Source: Mixta tenebrionis (lineage in GTDB: Bacteria; Pseudomonadota; Gammaproteobacteria; Enterobacterales; Enterobacteriaceae). From it: 64,000 nt of DNA. Of this stretch, positions 24,887 to 34,391 are shown piece by piece. Below the pieces are notes generated by a model. That model did not search any database. It was given only the letters and a program-made list of their open reading frames with translations, and was not told where the DNA came from. The DNA is taken from the NCBI RefSeq assembly GCF_006517625.1, contig NZ_VHQI01000004.1, positions 18,771 to 82,770 on the forward strand. The letters are read 5' to 3'. The translations under genes and the position numbers were made by a program. The first letter of the stretch is position 1. Each line of letters opens with the position of its first letter.

Positions 24887-27070
24887 ATGTTCAATAAAGA
24901 TCAACTTCCGGAAAGTTTTCGCCGTGAATTTATTCGGGAAGTTTTCTTTCCTCTGGCGCTGGTACTGGTTATTGTCTGGGCTAGCGCCAGCATCAGCGTT
25001 TTCTGGGCCGCGAAACACAGTAACCACGAGGCGGTGCTGCAGCAGGAAAACATCATCAAAACCGCATTTAGCCAGAGCATGACCGAGCATCAGCGTCAGC
25101 TACACAGCCTGACCAACTGGCCGCCTTTCAGCCGGATTTTACAGCAGCCGCAGCTGGACATGCGCTGGCTGGACGATAACGTAGGCCACTGGCTCTATCA
25201 GATGTTCGGTCATCAGGATATCTTTATTCTCAACCCGCAGGACAGAGTAGTGGCTGGCTGGCAAAACGGTCAGCGCATAACTAACCAGCGCTGGAGCCTG
25301 TTTGAGGATGCGCTGGCGCCCTGGCTGCTGCGTCAGTCGCAGCCGCACGGCAGCGGCACGAAAGATAACGTAGATTTTGTCCGCATTGACCAGCGCGCCG
25401 CGCTGATGGCCGCCAGCGCTATCGGCAGCGAGAATGCGGAAAGCGGCTATCGCCTGATCGGCATAAAATATCTCGACGATGGCTTTCTTAACGCGCTGGC
25501 GCAGCGCAGCCTGATTAATCACCTGCACTATATCGGCGAAAACGCCATACCGCCGGATCAGGCGCGTTTACAGCTCCGGTCACGTCTTGGGCCGTCCGCA
25601 GGCGACTTCGCCTGGCTTCCAGAGCGTCCCGGCGCCCGAATGCTTAAACTGCTGATTCCGTTGATGACGGCGGTGCTGCTGGTGACCACGCTGGTATGCG
25701 CAGGCATGATGCTGCGCCTGTGGCGGCTACGGCTACGGCTGGCGCAGTCGATGCTGCGGCTGGGAGCCAGCGAGGCTCAGGCGCAGCACCTGGCGTTTCA
25801 TGACGTGTTGACCGGCCTTGCCAACCGCGCGCTTATTGATGAGCGCCTGACGCAGGCGCTGGCGCGCGCAACGCGTAGCCACAGCCAGACGGCGCTGCTA
25901 CTGCTCGATCTCGATCGCTTTAAAAACATCAACGATACCTATGGACATCACGCCGGCGACGATCTGATTATCGAGGTGGCGCACCGTCTCTCTGCGCTAC
26001 TGCGCGAATCCGATACCGTAGGACGTATCGGCGGCGATGAGTTCGTTATTGTGATGGAGGATATCCAGCAGCTGGCAGATATAGAGACGCTTTGCCAACG
26101 TATTATCGCCACGCTCAGTATGCCCTATACGCTGCTTGGCAGCGAGGCCTGGGTTGGCGTCAGCATCGGAGCGGCGCTGGCGCCGCAGGATGGAACCGAG
26201 CGGCAGGAGCTGATGCGCAAGGCGGATATCGCACTGTATGAGGCCAAAAACGACGGCCGTGGTCAGTACCGTCTGTTTGTCCGCGCGATGGATGAATCGG
26301 TGCAGACGCGTCAGCAGATTGCCGCCGATCTGCGCAGCGCGCTGCAACAGCAGCAGGGGCTGGAGGTCTGGTATCAGCCGCTGATGGATATCTCCGGCAA
26401 TCAGATTGTCGGCTTTGAAGCGCTCTTACGCTGGCATCATGCCCAGCGCGGCGCGATACCGCCCTCTGAATTTATCCCGATCGCTGAAGAAACCGGGCTG
26501 ATTCTACAGATTGGCGAGTGGGTACTGCGCGAAGCGTGTCACGTTTCGCTGCGCTGGCCGGCGCTGACTATCGCGGTTAACGTTTCGCCGTTGCAGTTCC
26601 GCGCCGCCGGTTTTGTCCAGCATTTTCAGGAGATTGTACAGTCCGAAGGGGCGGATGCGCGCAATATTGAGCTGGAGATCACCGAAGGCGTGCTGATTGA
26701 GGATGAACGCGAAGCGCGCGCGATCATTATCGCCCTGCGCGAAGCGGGTTTCCGCATCGCGCTGGACGATTTCGGCACCGGCTATTCCAGTCTGAACTAT
26801 CTCAGCCATTTTCCGGTAGATAAGATTAAAATCGATCGCTCCTTTACCCAGTCGCTGGGCGTTGCGGAAAACTCGGCGGCCATTATTGAATCGGTGGTAC
26901 GCCTGGGTCATGCCATGGGCCTGACGGTAACCGCTGAAGGCGTAGAGACCAGCGGGCAGATGACGGCGCTTAAAGAAGCGGGCTGCAATCAGCTTCAGGG
27001 ATATCTGTTCAGCCAGGCGGTGCCGCCGGATAAAATCGCGCTGATGCTGGATAAGCGAAAGGCGGGATAA
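24887..27070 (+). CDS. Membrane GGDEF-EAL protein with periplasmic CHASE4-like sensor
   Basis: Predicted cyclic-di-GMP enzyme of 727 aa. A membrane helix lies at about residues 20-42, a periplasmic sensor (CHASE4-like; aligned by layout) to about 250, and a second helix at 253-277. The GGDEF domain has an intact GGDEF motif at 382-386 and an inhibitory-site RxxD (RESD, 373-376). The EAL domain has EAL at 511-513 and DDFGTGYSS from 628. Both catalytic signatures are intact, so it could make and degrade c-di-GMP, and the net activity cannot be read. It stands alone, downstream of the phn relic. Confidence 0.9.
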   Translation: MFNKDQLPESFRREFIREVFFPLALVLVIVWASASISVFWAAKHSNHEAVLQQENIIKTAFSQSMTEHQRQLHSLTNWPPFSRILQQPQLDMRWLDDNVGHWLYQMFGHQDIFILNPQDRVVAGWQNGQRITNQRWSLFEDALAPWLLRQSQPHGSGTKDNVDFVRIDQRAALMAASAIGSENAESGYRLIGIKYLDDGFLNALAQRSLINHLHYIGENAIPPDQARLQLRSRLGPSAGDFAWLPERPGARMLKLLIPLMTAVLLVTTLVCAGMMLRLWRLRLRLAQSMLRLGASEAQAQHLAFHDVLTGLANRALIDERLTQALARATRSHSQTALLLLDLDRFKNINDTYGHHAGDDLIIEVAHRLSALLRESDTVGRIGGDEFVIVMEDIQQLADIETLCQRIIATLSMPYTLLGSEAWVGVSIGAALAPQDGTERQELMRKADIALYEAKNDGRGQYRLFVRAMDESVQTRQQIAADLRSALQQQQGLEVWYQPLMDISGNQIVGFEALLRWHHAQRGAIPPSEFIPIAEETGLILQIGEWVLREACHVSLRWPALTIAVNVSPLQFRAAGFVQHFQEIVQSEGADARNIELEITEGVLIEDEREARAIIIALREAGFRIALDDFGTGYSSLNYLSHFPVDKIKIDRSFTQSLGVAENSAAIIESVVRLGHAMGLTVTAEGVETSGQMTALKEAGCNQLQGYLFSQAVPPDKIALMLDKRKAG

Positions 27071-27365
27071 TATGCTCCCCTCCGCGCTTCGCTATGGTCA
27101 ACTTATTCTGGCTTACAGCACCCGCTTTGGTCCGTTGCCGCTGACAAATGTCAGCACTGCTGCTTCATCGCTACTTTCCGCATTTTCACCAATTAACAAA
27201 GTGCATCAGCTATGGTATAGCTGGCGGGTATAAAATGCCCATACTGACAGGGAGAAAATTCAGGTTATTTAACCAGACACCGCTAAGGTATACAGTTTGA
27301 ATTAACGACAAATAAGCTATTAACAGTAAATTTTATTTTCATGATTAATTTAAAAGGATTTTCAC

Positions 27366-28094
27366 ATGGACTATAAAATAAAAAAGTTTGCCGTACTCAT
27401 TGATGGAGATAATGCACAGCCGACAATAATTGAAAATATTTTAAATGAAATTGCATCGTTGGGTAATGCAGTGATTAAGCGAATTTATGGTGATTTTACC
27501 TCGCCGCAAAACGCCAGTTGGAAAAAATTTTTGCAGGATAACGCCATTAAACCGATACAGCAGTTTGCCTATACTAAAGGCAAAAACGCTACCGATAGCG
27601 CCCTGATTATTGATGCGATGGACTTATTATATAATAACAAATTAGACGGGTATTGCCTGGTTTCAAGCGACAGTGATTTTACCGGGCTGGCAATCAGGCT
27701 TCGAGAGTCAGCCCTGACGGTTATCGGTTTCGGTAGCGTTCAAACGCCTGCGCCTTTCCAAAAAGCCTGCAACCAATTCATTATTACTAATATTTTTAAA
27801 GAGAAAACGGCAAAGGAGAAAGAGAAGACAAAACCTAAACCAACTCTCTTGCGGGAAGAACAGCTTATTAAAATGATTGTAAGTTTCATCAACAATCAGA
27901 AAGATAAAAAATGGGCAGCGATGAGTGAAATAGGTTCCATGTTAAAACAGACGATACCTGAATTTAAAACATAAAATTACGGCGCTAAAAATTTATCCAT
28001 CCTGCTCAAAAAACACCCTGAACATTTAAGCATTACCGCTGGAAAAGGGCCTGGAGTTAGCCATAAACAACTTTTGGTAAGGACAGTAAATTAA
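27366..28094 (+). pseudogene. NYN-domain protein with LOTUS/OST-HTH tail, interrupted by in-frame TAA
   Basis: The N-terminal NYN (PIN-like RNase) domain is complete: LIDGDNAQ (Asp13, Asp15), TDSALIIDAMD (Asp77, Asp83) and SSDSDF (Asp102, Asp104) form the acidic metal site. A Lys-rich linker leads into an OST-HTH/LOTUS domain beginning LLREEQLIKMIVSF. Codon 203 is TAA (27972-27974), but the same frame continues with NYGAKNLSILLKKHPEHL and ends at 28094, exactly the missing half of a LOTUS domain. So the gene is split by a nonsense codon. The NYN domain alone (202 aa) could still be made. Related proteins are proposed RNA-processing nucleases. Confidence 0.75.
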
Positions 28095-28159
28095 AAATAT
28101 TCAGCATTGTGACAGCTACACCTTAACTATAGCTGAGCATTTAGCGGCATTGTCAAAGG

Positions 28160-28193
28160 CCGGCTGGCCGTTAAAACAGACCAGCCGGTTTTT
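28160..28193. terminator. Terminator between NYN gene and SDR gene
   Basis: A perfect 8-bp stem (CCGGCTGG / CCAGCCGG) with a 13-nt loop is followed by TTTTT on the plus strand. It separates the convergent NYN and SDR genes. Confidence 0.75.
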
Positions 28194-28197
28194 ACCA

Positions 28198-29046
28198 TTA
28201 TTCCGCCGGGAAATCGGTGCCCAGCGTTGTCTCTTTCCACGCCTCTATCTGCGCCAGGCGTTCACGCAGCTTGCTGGTTACCGCTTCAAAACCAAAGGCG
28301 CCCATCACCAAATGACGCGGCGGGTTTTCAGTTTCCGCCAGCGCGATCATCGCCGCAGCGGCACGTGCCGGATCGCCCGGCTGCTTGCCGCTGTAGTTCG
28401 CGGTATTTTTCATGCGCGCCCCGGCGGTTTCCGCATAGTCTGCAAGACGGTTTTCCGTCTGACGCAGCGAACGTCCCGCCCAGTCGGTACGGAATGGTCC
28501 CGGCTCGACGCAGGTAACCTTAATGCCCAGCGGCGCGCCTTCCGTCGCCAGCGCGTCAGACCCCCCCTCTACCGCATGTTTGCTGGCCGCATAGTAACCA
28601 GAGCCGGGAAAGCCCATCAGGCCCGCTACTGAGGTAATATTAATAATGTGGCCGCGACGCGCTTTACGCATCGTCGGCAGCACCGCGCGCGTCATCGCAA
28701 ACAGGCCGAATACGTTAGCATCAAACTGGGCGCGAATTTCCTCTTCTACGCCCTCTTCAATGGAAGACTGGTAGCCATAACCCGCATTATTCACCAGCAC
28801 GTCGACGGTGCCGAATTTCTCCAGCGCCGCGCTAATCGCGTTATTAATACTGGCGCTGTCGGTAACATCCAGCGCTAACGCCAGCGCCCGCTGCTCATTG
28901 CCCTGCACCAGATCGGCAACTTTCTGCACATCACGCGCCGTTACCACCACGTTAAATCCGCGTTTTATTGTCTGCTGCGCCAGCTCGCGCCCGAAACCGG
29001 TCGAACAGCCAGTAATCAACCAGACGGGGCTATTTGTTGCCTTCAT
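28198..29046 (-). CDS. Short-chain dehydrogenase/reductase
   Basis: An NAD(P)-dependent oxidoreductase of 282 aa. The cofactor motif TGCSTGFG (12-19), NNAG (86-89), the catalytic Ser139 and YxxxK (Tyr152, Lys156) are all present. The C-terminal third (VTCVEPGPFRTDWAGRS) fits the classical SDR subgroup often annotated as oxidoreductase/retinol-dehydrogenase-like; the substrate is unknown. Start: the ATG at 29046 has GAGGA 7 nt upstream; the longer reading adds seven residues without a site. Confidence 0.85.
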   Translation of the reverse strand: MKATNSPVWLITGCSTGFGRELAQQTIKRGFNVVVTARDVQKVADLVQGNEQRALALALDVTDSASINNAISAALEKFGTVDVLVNNAGYGYQSSIEEGVEEEIRAQFDANVFGLFAMTRAVLPTMRKARRGHIINITSVAGLMGFPGSGYYAASKHAVEGGSDALATEGAPLGIKVTCVEPGPFRTDWAGRSLRQTENRLADYAETAGARMKNTANYSGKQPGDPARAAAAMIALAETENPPRHLVMGAFGFEAVTSKLRERLAQIEAWKETTLGTDFPAE

Positions 29047-29167
29047 TGTATTATCCTCTTTAAGCACGTTTTAACCTCTGCCGCGTCACAGCCGCCCGCT
29101 CCCGGCGGCTGGACGTCATCGACATAAATAACTAACCCACAGGACGGATAGTATTACGACATCAGGC

Positions 29168-30964
29168 TTACTTCTTTTTCCCTGGCAGCACTTCATTCAG
29201 CAGCTGGCTGGCGGTGTCGCCAATGACCTGCGCCGCGCCGCGATCGCCTTTTATCATTGAAGCCATAAAGGCTTTTGCCTGTTTAAAGGTGATATGCGGC
29301 GGCAGCGGCGCTACTTCCGGATCGGTTTTTACCTCCAGCACCACCGGGCGATCGCTGTTCAGCGCTTCCTGCCATGCCGCGCTAAGCTTTTCCGGATCAT
29401 CCACGTAGATCCCCTTCAGACCCAGCATCTCGGCAAAGGCGGCATAGTGAACATTGGGAATATCCTGACTGGCCGCAAAGCGCGGGTTGCCTTCCATTAC
29501 GCGCTGTTCCCAGGTGACCTGGTTTAAATCCTGATTATTGAAAACACAGACGATCAGGCGCCCGTCGCTCCAGCCCTGCCAGTATTTTTGTATGGTAATC
29601 AATTCGGCGAGGTTATTCATCTGCATTGCGCCATCGCCGACCAGCGCCACCACCGGCTGATGCGGGAAGGCGAATTTCGCCGCAATGGCATAAGGCACCG
29701 CCGCGCCCATACAGGCGAGGCCGCCGGAAAGCGTGGCGCGCTGCCCCTGCTTAACGCGATAATCGCGGGCAAACCAGTTGGCGCAGGAGCCGGAGTCAGA
29801 GGTGACGATGGTATTTTCCGGCAGCAGCGGCGACATCTCCCATACTACCCGCTGCGGATTGACCGGATTCGCAGGCGCCATCGCGCGCTCTTCCATTACC
29901 TGCCACCACTGCTGCACCTGGCGGGCGATATCCTCCTGCCAGTGGCGATCCGCCTTGTGCTTCAGCAGCGGCAGCAGCGCGCGCAGCGTTTCCGCCGCAT
30001 CGCCGTGCAGGTTCACCTCGCAGGGATAGCGCAGCCCCAGCATCGCCGGATCGATATCGATCTGCACCGCCCGCGCCTGCCCTTCCTCCGGTAAAAATTC
30101 CGTCCAGGGAAAACCGCTGCCGATCATCAACAGCGTGTCGCAATGTTTCATCATTTCCGATGAAGGTTTAGTACCCAGCAGACCGATAGCGCCGGTAACA
30201 AAGGGCGCATCATCCGGCAGCACATCTTTGCCCAGCAGCGCTTTCGCTACGCCGGCGCCCAGCAGATTAGCCGCCTGCACCACCTCTACCGCCGCGCCGC
30301 GCGCGCCGGAGCCAATCAGAATCGCAACCTTTTTACCGGCGTTCAGCACCTCGGCGGCGCGCTGTAAATCTTCCGGGTAAGGCACCACTTTCGGGCGCTG
30401 ATAGCCGGGGCCGGAATGGGTAAAACCGTGCAGGTGCGGCGGCGCCTGCCAGGGCTCATCCTGTAGATCTTTTGGCAGGATCAGTACCGCGACGCCGTTT
30501 TGCGCTTTCGCGATGCGCACGCCGCGATCGACCAGATGGCGTACCTGCGCCGGGGCTGCCGCCTCCTGCACAAAATTCGCTACGTCGGCGAAGACGCGAT
30601 CGAGGTTCAGCTCCTGCTGATAGTTGGATGCGCGGGACGTAGTTTCCGCCTGGCCGGAAATCGCCAGCACCGGAGCATGATCGAGTTTGGCGTCATACAG
30701 GCCGGTCAGCAAATGCGTAGCGCCGGGACCGCCGGTAGAGAGGCAAACGCCCAGTTCGCCGGTAAATTTTGCATGGCCCACCGCCATAAACGCCGCCATC
30801 TCTTCGTGGCGCACCTGAATAAATTCAATACCGGCGCCCGCCTTATTGGCGCGTTGAATGGCGCCCAGCACGCCGTTAATGCCGTCGCCGGGATAGCCAT
30901 AAATACGGGTTACGCCCCAGGTTTTCAGCCGCTCCACGAAAAAATCGCTGGTCTTCATTGCCAT
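29168..30964 (-). CDS. Thiamine-diphosphate enzyme, pyruvate oxidase-like (YdaP/PoxB family)
   Basis: A 598-aa ThDP-dependent enzyme with the three-domain layout of pyruvate oxidase and acetolactate synthase. The N-terminal Pyr domain has the activating Glu in QVRHEEMAAFMA; the middle domain is FAD/Rossmann-like; the C-terminal PP domain carries the ThDP-Mg motif starting GDGAMQMNNLAEL and ending NNQDLN. Related proteins decarboxylate pyruvate to acetate or act as general 2-oxoacid oxidases. The E. coli PoxB C-terminal lipid-activated peptide is not obvious. GGGAG precedes the ATG. Substrate not proven. Confidence 0.85.
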   Translation of the reverse strand: MAMKTSDFFVERLKTWGVTRIYGYPGDGINGVLGAIQRANKAGAGIEFIQVRHEEMAAFMAVGHAKFTGELGVCLSTGGPGATHLLTGLYDAKLDHAPVLAISGQAETTSRASNYQQELNLDRVFADVANFVQEAAAPAQVRHLVDRGVRIAKAQNGVAVLILPKDLQDEPWQAPPHLHGFTHSGPGYQRPKVVPYPEDLQRAAEVLNAGKKVAILIGSGARGAAVEVVQAANLLGAGVAKALLGKDVLPDDAPFVTGAIGLLGTKPSSEMMKHCDTLLMIGSGFPWTEFLPEEGQARAVQIDIDPAMLGLRYPCEVNLHGDAAETLRALLPLLKHKADRHWQEDIARQVQQWWQVMEERAMAPANPVNPQRVVWEMSPLLPENTIVTSDSGSCANWFARDYRVKQGQRATLSGGLACMGAAVPYAIAAKFAFPHQPVVALVGDGAMQMNNLAELITIQKYWQGWSDGRLIVCVFNNQDLNQVTWEQRVMEGNPRFAASQDIPNVHYAAFAEMLGLKGIYVDDPEKLSAAWQEALNSDRPVVLEVKTDPEVAPLPPHITFKQAKAFMASMIKGDRGAAQVIGDTASQLLNEVLPGKKK

Positions 30965-31035
30965 CGTCTGTTTCTCCCTCTCCGATTACACAGACTTTAA
31001 GCATAGCTGACCCCTTCGGAAGAGGACCGGAGCCA

Positions 31036-31860
31036 TTAGCCCATCGCCTGGCTCATCAGGCTCCAGGCGGTGATGCCCTGCGGTTGCCACTCATCGCCGC
31101 GCACCATACGCAGCGGTCGATCCACCGCCTGCAGGCCGCAGCGCGCCAGCCACGGCCCTAACCCGCATTGACTACGGCTGTCGATGCGCACAAACTCGCC
31201 CGCCAGCGGCCGCATCGCCTGGGTAATCAGCCGCTGCGCCGTTGCCGCATCTGGCGCAATCACTGGCCCAATAGTGAAACCATAACCAAACCGCCGCGTA
31301 ACGGCGAAGCCGGAGGCGAGGTCCTTTTGCCGGGCGACAATGATGCTGGCGCCTTCCGCCAGCAGCTGTTTCAGCAATGAAAGACGATAAAATCCGTTAG
31401 CGCGATAATCCAGCTGCGCCAGCGCGGGCAGATCTTCACAAGTGGCCGCCGGCATCGCCGCCGTGGCCGACGACGGCGCAATTAGCCGGGGCGTTTGATA
31501 CTGGATAACTTCATCCATTCCAACAAAACCAAAGCGACGATAAAGCGGCGCGCCTGCGGCGGTAGCGTGCAGATGTAGCGTCATACCCGACAGCCGCTGT
31601 AGCGCCTGTTCCAGCAGCGCGCTGCCGATACCGCGGCCGCGCATGGCGCCTGCCACAATAATCAGGCCGAGGGTGGCGCGCTGCGCTCCCCAGCGCCAGT
31701 AGAGGGTGCTGCCGACAATATTACCCTGCCGTTCCGCCACCAGCCCTTCACCCAGCTTCAGCATCATTTGCCAGTCGGCAAGACGATGCGGCCATTTAAC
31801 TTCCTGCGTCAGCGCAGCGCAGGCGGCAAGATCCGCCGGCGTCATGGTGCGAACGAGCAT
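31036..31860 (-). CDS. GNAT-family N-acetyltransferase (two-domain)
   Basis: 274 aa. The N-terminal half is a GNAT domain with the acetyl-CoA motif AGAMRGRGIGSALLEQAL near residues 75-92 and YRRFGFVG after it. The C-terminal half is a second, degenerate acetyltransferase-like region typical of the DUF4081/GNAT pairing. Substrate unknown. Start: the ATG at 31860 has AGGA about 9 nt upstream; the longer open frame runs into cbl and lacks a site. Confidence 0.8.
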   Translation of the reverse strand: MLVRTMTPADLAACAALTQEVKWPHRLADWQMMLKLGEGLVAERQGNIVGSTLYWRWGAQRATLGLIIVAGAMRGRGIGSALLEQALQRLSGMTLHLHATAAGAPLYRRFGFVGMDEVIQYQTPRLIAPSSATAAMPAATCEDLPALAQLDYRANGFYRLSLLKQLLAEGASIIVARQKDLASGFAVTRRFGYGFTIGPVIAPDAATAQRLITQAMRPLAGEFVRIDSRSQCGLGPWLARCGLQAVDRPLRMVRGDEWQPQGITAWSLMSQAMG

Positions 31861-31930
31861 GGCAAAACATCCTGAAATGAAAAAATCGACATTACTGGCT
31901 GCGACGCCGAAGTGCAATTCCCGTTCGCCT

Positions 31931-32890
31931 TCAAATTTGAAAATCAATAACCGGCTCTTCTTCTTCCTGAACGCTGAGCGCCTGGCGTTTAATCTCCTCC
32001 AGCGACAGGTTAGCGTTGCACAGTTCCAGAAACTGCCAGACATAGTTACGCTGTAGCTGCCCGCGTTTTAGCGCGAGCCAGACGGTGCTGGCATCGAACA
32101 GATGATGCGCGTCGAGGCGCGTCAACTTCGCCTCCGCCTCCAGCTGGCACGCCTGATCCGCCAGAATGCCGATGCCCAGCCCCAGTTCAACGTAGGTTTT
32201 TACTACGTCTGAATCCTGGGCGCTGAGCACAATATCGGGCTGCAGCCCAGCCGCCTGAAACGCGCGATCCACACGCGATCGTCCGGTAATGCCCTGTCGG
32301 TAAGTAATCAATGGATAGCGGCTGAGCGCGGCGAGCGAAAGCTGCGGCTCCTGCTCCAGCGCGTGCCCTTTCGGCACCAGCAGCGCATGATGCCAGCTGA
32401 ACCACGGAAAAGCGGCCAGCGTTGGTTGATTAACCAGCTGCTCGCTGGCGATGCCGATATCCGCCTCGCCGGCTACTACCATCGTCACAATCTCCTGCGG
32501 CGATCCCTGCTTCAGCTCCAGCCTGACCTGCGGCCACAGGGCGCGGAAAGCTTTGATAACGCCTGGCAGGCTGTAGCGCGCCTGGGTATGGGTGGTGGCG
32601 ATGGTCAGCACGCCGCTGGTTTCATTGGTGAATACGTCCGCCAGCCGTCGTACGCGGCTTGCCTCATCCAGGATACGCTCGGCAATGGTCAACAGCGCCT
32701 TGCCCGGTTCCGTCATTCCCAGCAGCCGCTTGCCGCGGCGCACGAAAATATCAACACCTAACTCATCTTCCAGATCGCGTATATGACGGCTGACGCCGGA
32801 CTGAGAGGTAAAAAGCGTGTTCGCGACTTCCGTCAGATTGAATTCACAGCGCGCGGCTTCGCGAATAATTTTAAGCTGTTGAAAGTTCAC
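31931..32890 (-). CDS. cbl: LysR-type regulator Cbl of sulfonate-sulfur genes
   Basis: 319 aa, near-identical in pattern to E. coli Cbl: MNFQQLKIIREAAR at the start, HTH run LFTSQSGVSRHIRDLEDELG, and the sensor core IATTHTQARYSLPGVI and RQGITGRSR. Cbl activates the tau and ssu genes for alkanesulfonate sulfur under sulfate limitation and senses adenosine phosphosulfate. Start codon GTG with AAGGAG. It follows nac in the same direction (142 bp gap), as in E. coli, where nac-cbl readthrough links nitrogen and sulfur control. Confidence 0.95.
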   Translation of the reverse strand: MNFQQLKIIREAARCEFNLTEVANTLFTSQSGVSRHIRDLEDELGVDIFVRRGKRLLGMTEPGKALLTIAERILDEASRVRRLADVFTNETSGVLTIATTHTQARYSLPGVIKAFRALWPQVRLELKQGSPQEIVTMVVAGEADIGIASEQLVNQPTLAAFPWFSWHHALLVPKGHALEQEPQLSLAALSRYPLITYRQGITGRSRVDRAFQAAGLQPDIVLSAQDSDVVKTYVELGLGIGILADQACQLEAEAKLTRLDAHHLFDASTVWLALKRGQLQRNYVWQFLELCNANLSLEEIKRQALSVQEEEEPVIDFQI

Positions 32891-33032
32891 ACCGTTTCTC
32901 CTTATCCGTTCGTCAATGTTGTCTTCATGTTATGCAGACGCATTGATAGCAACAAATAATAAAAAACGGTTGGTTATGCGTTTAAGTGATAAGACGAAGA
33001 CGCATCCGCTGCGTCTGCCAGAATTAATCGGC

Positions 33033-33950
33033 TCAGCTCACCAGCATTAGCGCGCGATCTTCCTGTACGCTTTTATGAAGCAGCGACAGCAGAATGGTTT
33101 TCACCGCCAGCGTGCAGGGCGAGAGCGGCAGCGTCGCGGAGACGTTCAGCGACAGCGGCAAATTCAGCGTCGGTGCAATAATGCGCGCCATCCAGCCGCC
33201 GCACGCGCTGGCCAGCTTGCGCGCCGCCGATTCCGGCAGCACCGTTACGCCCATGCCGCTGGAAACGGCGGCGATCAACGTTGACAGCGATTCAATTTCT
33301 CCAATAATGCGCGCGCTCAGGCGGCGCAGAGTAAAGGCTTCATCAACCCGCCTGCGTACCGCGCTGTAATCACGCGGCAGAAAAAGGTTCATCTGCGCCA
33401 TCTCAACCAGCTCTACCGCAGCGCCCGGCGCCTCGCCGGTACCGACCAGCCAGAGATCTTCTTTAATCAGCGGCGTACTGTTAACGCCCGCCGTTGGCGT
33501 CCGATCGTACAGCACCGCCATATCGAGCTGCCCGCTAATCACTTTTTCATTTAACTGGCTGCCGCTGTTTTCATGCAGATAAACCAAAATATCCGGGTAG
33601 CGATCGCGCACCCTTTGCAGCAACAGCGTGGTTAATGAGGAGGCAACGGCACCGGGAGCAAGACCGATAGCAACCTGCCCGCTTAATGTCTGTCCGACAT
33701 TAATCACCGCTTCCTGCGCCTGTTCACACTGGCGCAGGATAGTACGAGCATGCGCATAGAGGATTTTACCTGCTTCGGTAGGAGTAACGCCCCGCCTGGT
33801 ACGGATCAGCAGTTGCTGATTCAGCTCGCCTTCCAGCGTGACAACCTGCTGGCTGAGCGCCGGTTGCGCAATGTGCAGCACTTCTGCTGCCTGGGTCAGG
33901 CTGCCGATATCGACGATTTTTACAAAATATTTGAGTCGTCTTAAGTTCAT
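33033..33950 (-). CDS. nac: LysR-type nitrogen assimilation control protein Nac
   Basis: 305 aa, the length of E. coli Nac. The N-terminal RRLKYFVKIVDIGSLTQAAEV and HTH run AQPALSQQVVTLEGELNQQLL are conserved. Nac links the sigma-54/NtrC nitrogen response to sigma-70 promoters and needs no small effector. Start: the ATG at 33950 has GGAGGCAAT upstream; the longer open frame does not. A sigma-54 promoter (34020-34036) and a candidate NtrC site upstream match the known mode of control. Confidence 0.95.
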   Translation of the reverse strand: MNLRRLKYFVKIVDIGSLTQAAEVLHIAQPALSQQVVTLEGELNQQLLIRTRRGVTPTEAGKILYAHARTILRQCEQAQEAVINVGQTLSGQVAIGLAPGAVASSLTTLLLQRVRDRYPDILVYLHENSGSQLNEKVISGQLDMAVLYDRTPTAGVNSTPLIKEDLWLVGTGEAPGAAVELVEMAQMNLFLPRDYSAVRRRVDEAFTLRRLSARIIGEIESLSTLIAAVSSGMGVTVLPESAARKLASACGGWMARIIAPTLNLPLSLNVSATLPLSPCTLAVKTILLSLLHKSVQEDRALMLVS

Positions 33951-34019
33951 ATTGCCTCCGTTACGGGTGCTGGATGCTGTCAGGCGCATAAAGCGTCTGC
34001 TGCGGCTGTAACGGGAAAT

Positions 34020-34036
34020 TGCAATATGCAGGCCAG
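34020..34036 (-). promoter_or_regulatory. Sigma-54 promoter of nac
   Basis: On the minus strand CTGGCCTGCATATTGCA fits the -24/-12 consensus YTGGCACG-N4-TTGCW except at two positions, with the invariant GG and GC in correct spacing. It lies 70 bp upstream of the nac start codon. Confidence 0.8.
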
Positions 34037-34160
34037 CTTTTATCGTGGGCATAGCTTAGGGCTGCGGCTGCCTGTCTGCTGATAAATAACAGAAAGCAAG
34101 GACCTTAGCGTGGCACGCCGTTATCTCCAGACGCGTATGGTGCGGATTCGGTACGGCAAC

Positions 34161-34177
34161 TGCACCATAAACGTGCG
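34161..34177. promoter_or_regulatory. Candidate NtrC enhancer site for nac
   Basis: TGCACCATAAACGTGCG resembles the NtrC consensus TGCACC-N5-GGTGCA (left half perfect, right half 4 of 6). It lies about 150 bp upstream of the predicted sigma-54 start. A further right half-site, GGTGCG, occurs at 34139-34144. Confidence 0.55.
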
Positions 34178-34224
34178 GACGCTGCGTTAGTAACGGGCGC
34201 CCGGTAATTTCCCGCTCTCCTCAA

Positions 34225-34391
34225 ATGCCCATACCTTTTCCAGGTTCGTCCCTTTCTTTTATATTTGCTCTCTCCTCTTATGCCGGTGCATGTCTCTTAT
34301 GTCCGCACCTTTCTTTTATGCCGGTACTTTTTTATATCCGCCTCTTTTTTCTATGCTCGTACCTTTCTTTGTATGTCGGTACCTCCTTTTG
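34225..34391. repeat. Degenerate 19-bp pyrimidine-rich tandem repeat
   Basis: About nine imperfect units (16-20 bp) follow the consensus ATGCCGGTACCTTTCTTTT. The clearest start at 34280, 34299, 34318, 34353 and 34373. The period is not a multiple of three, so the repeat acts at DNA or RNA level rather than as protein. The rest of the 34178-34675 gap is AT-rich and shows no gene. Confidence 0.65.
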
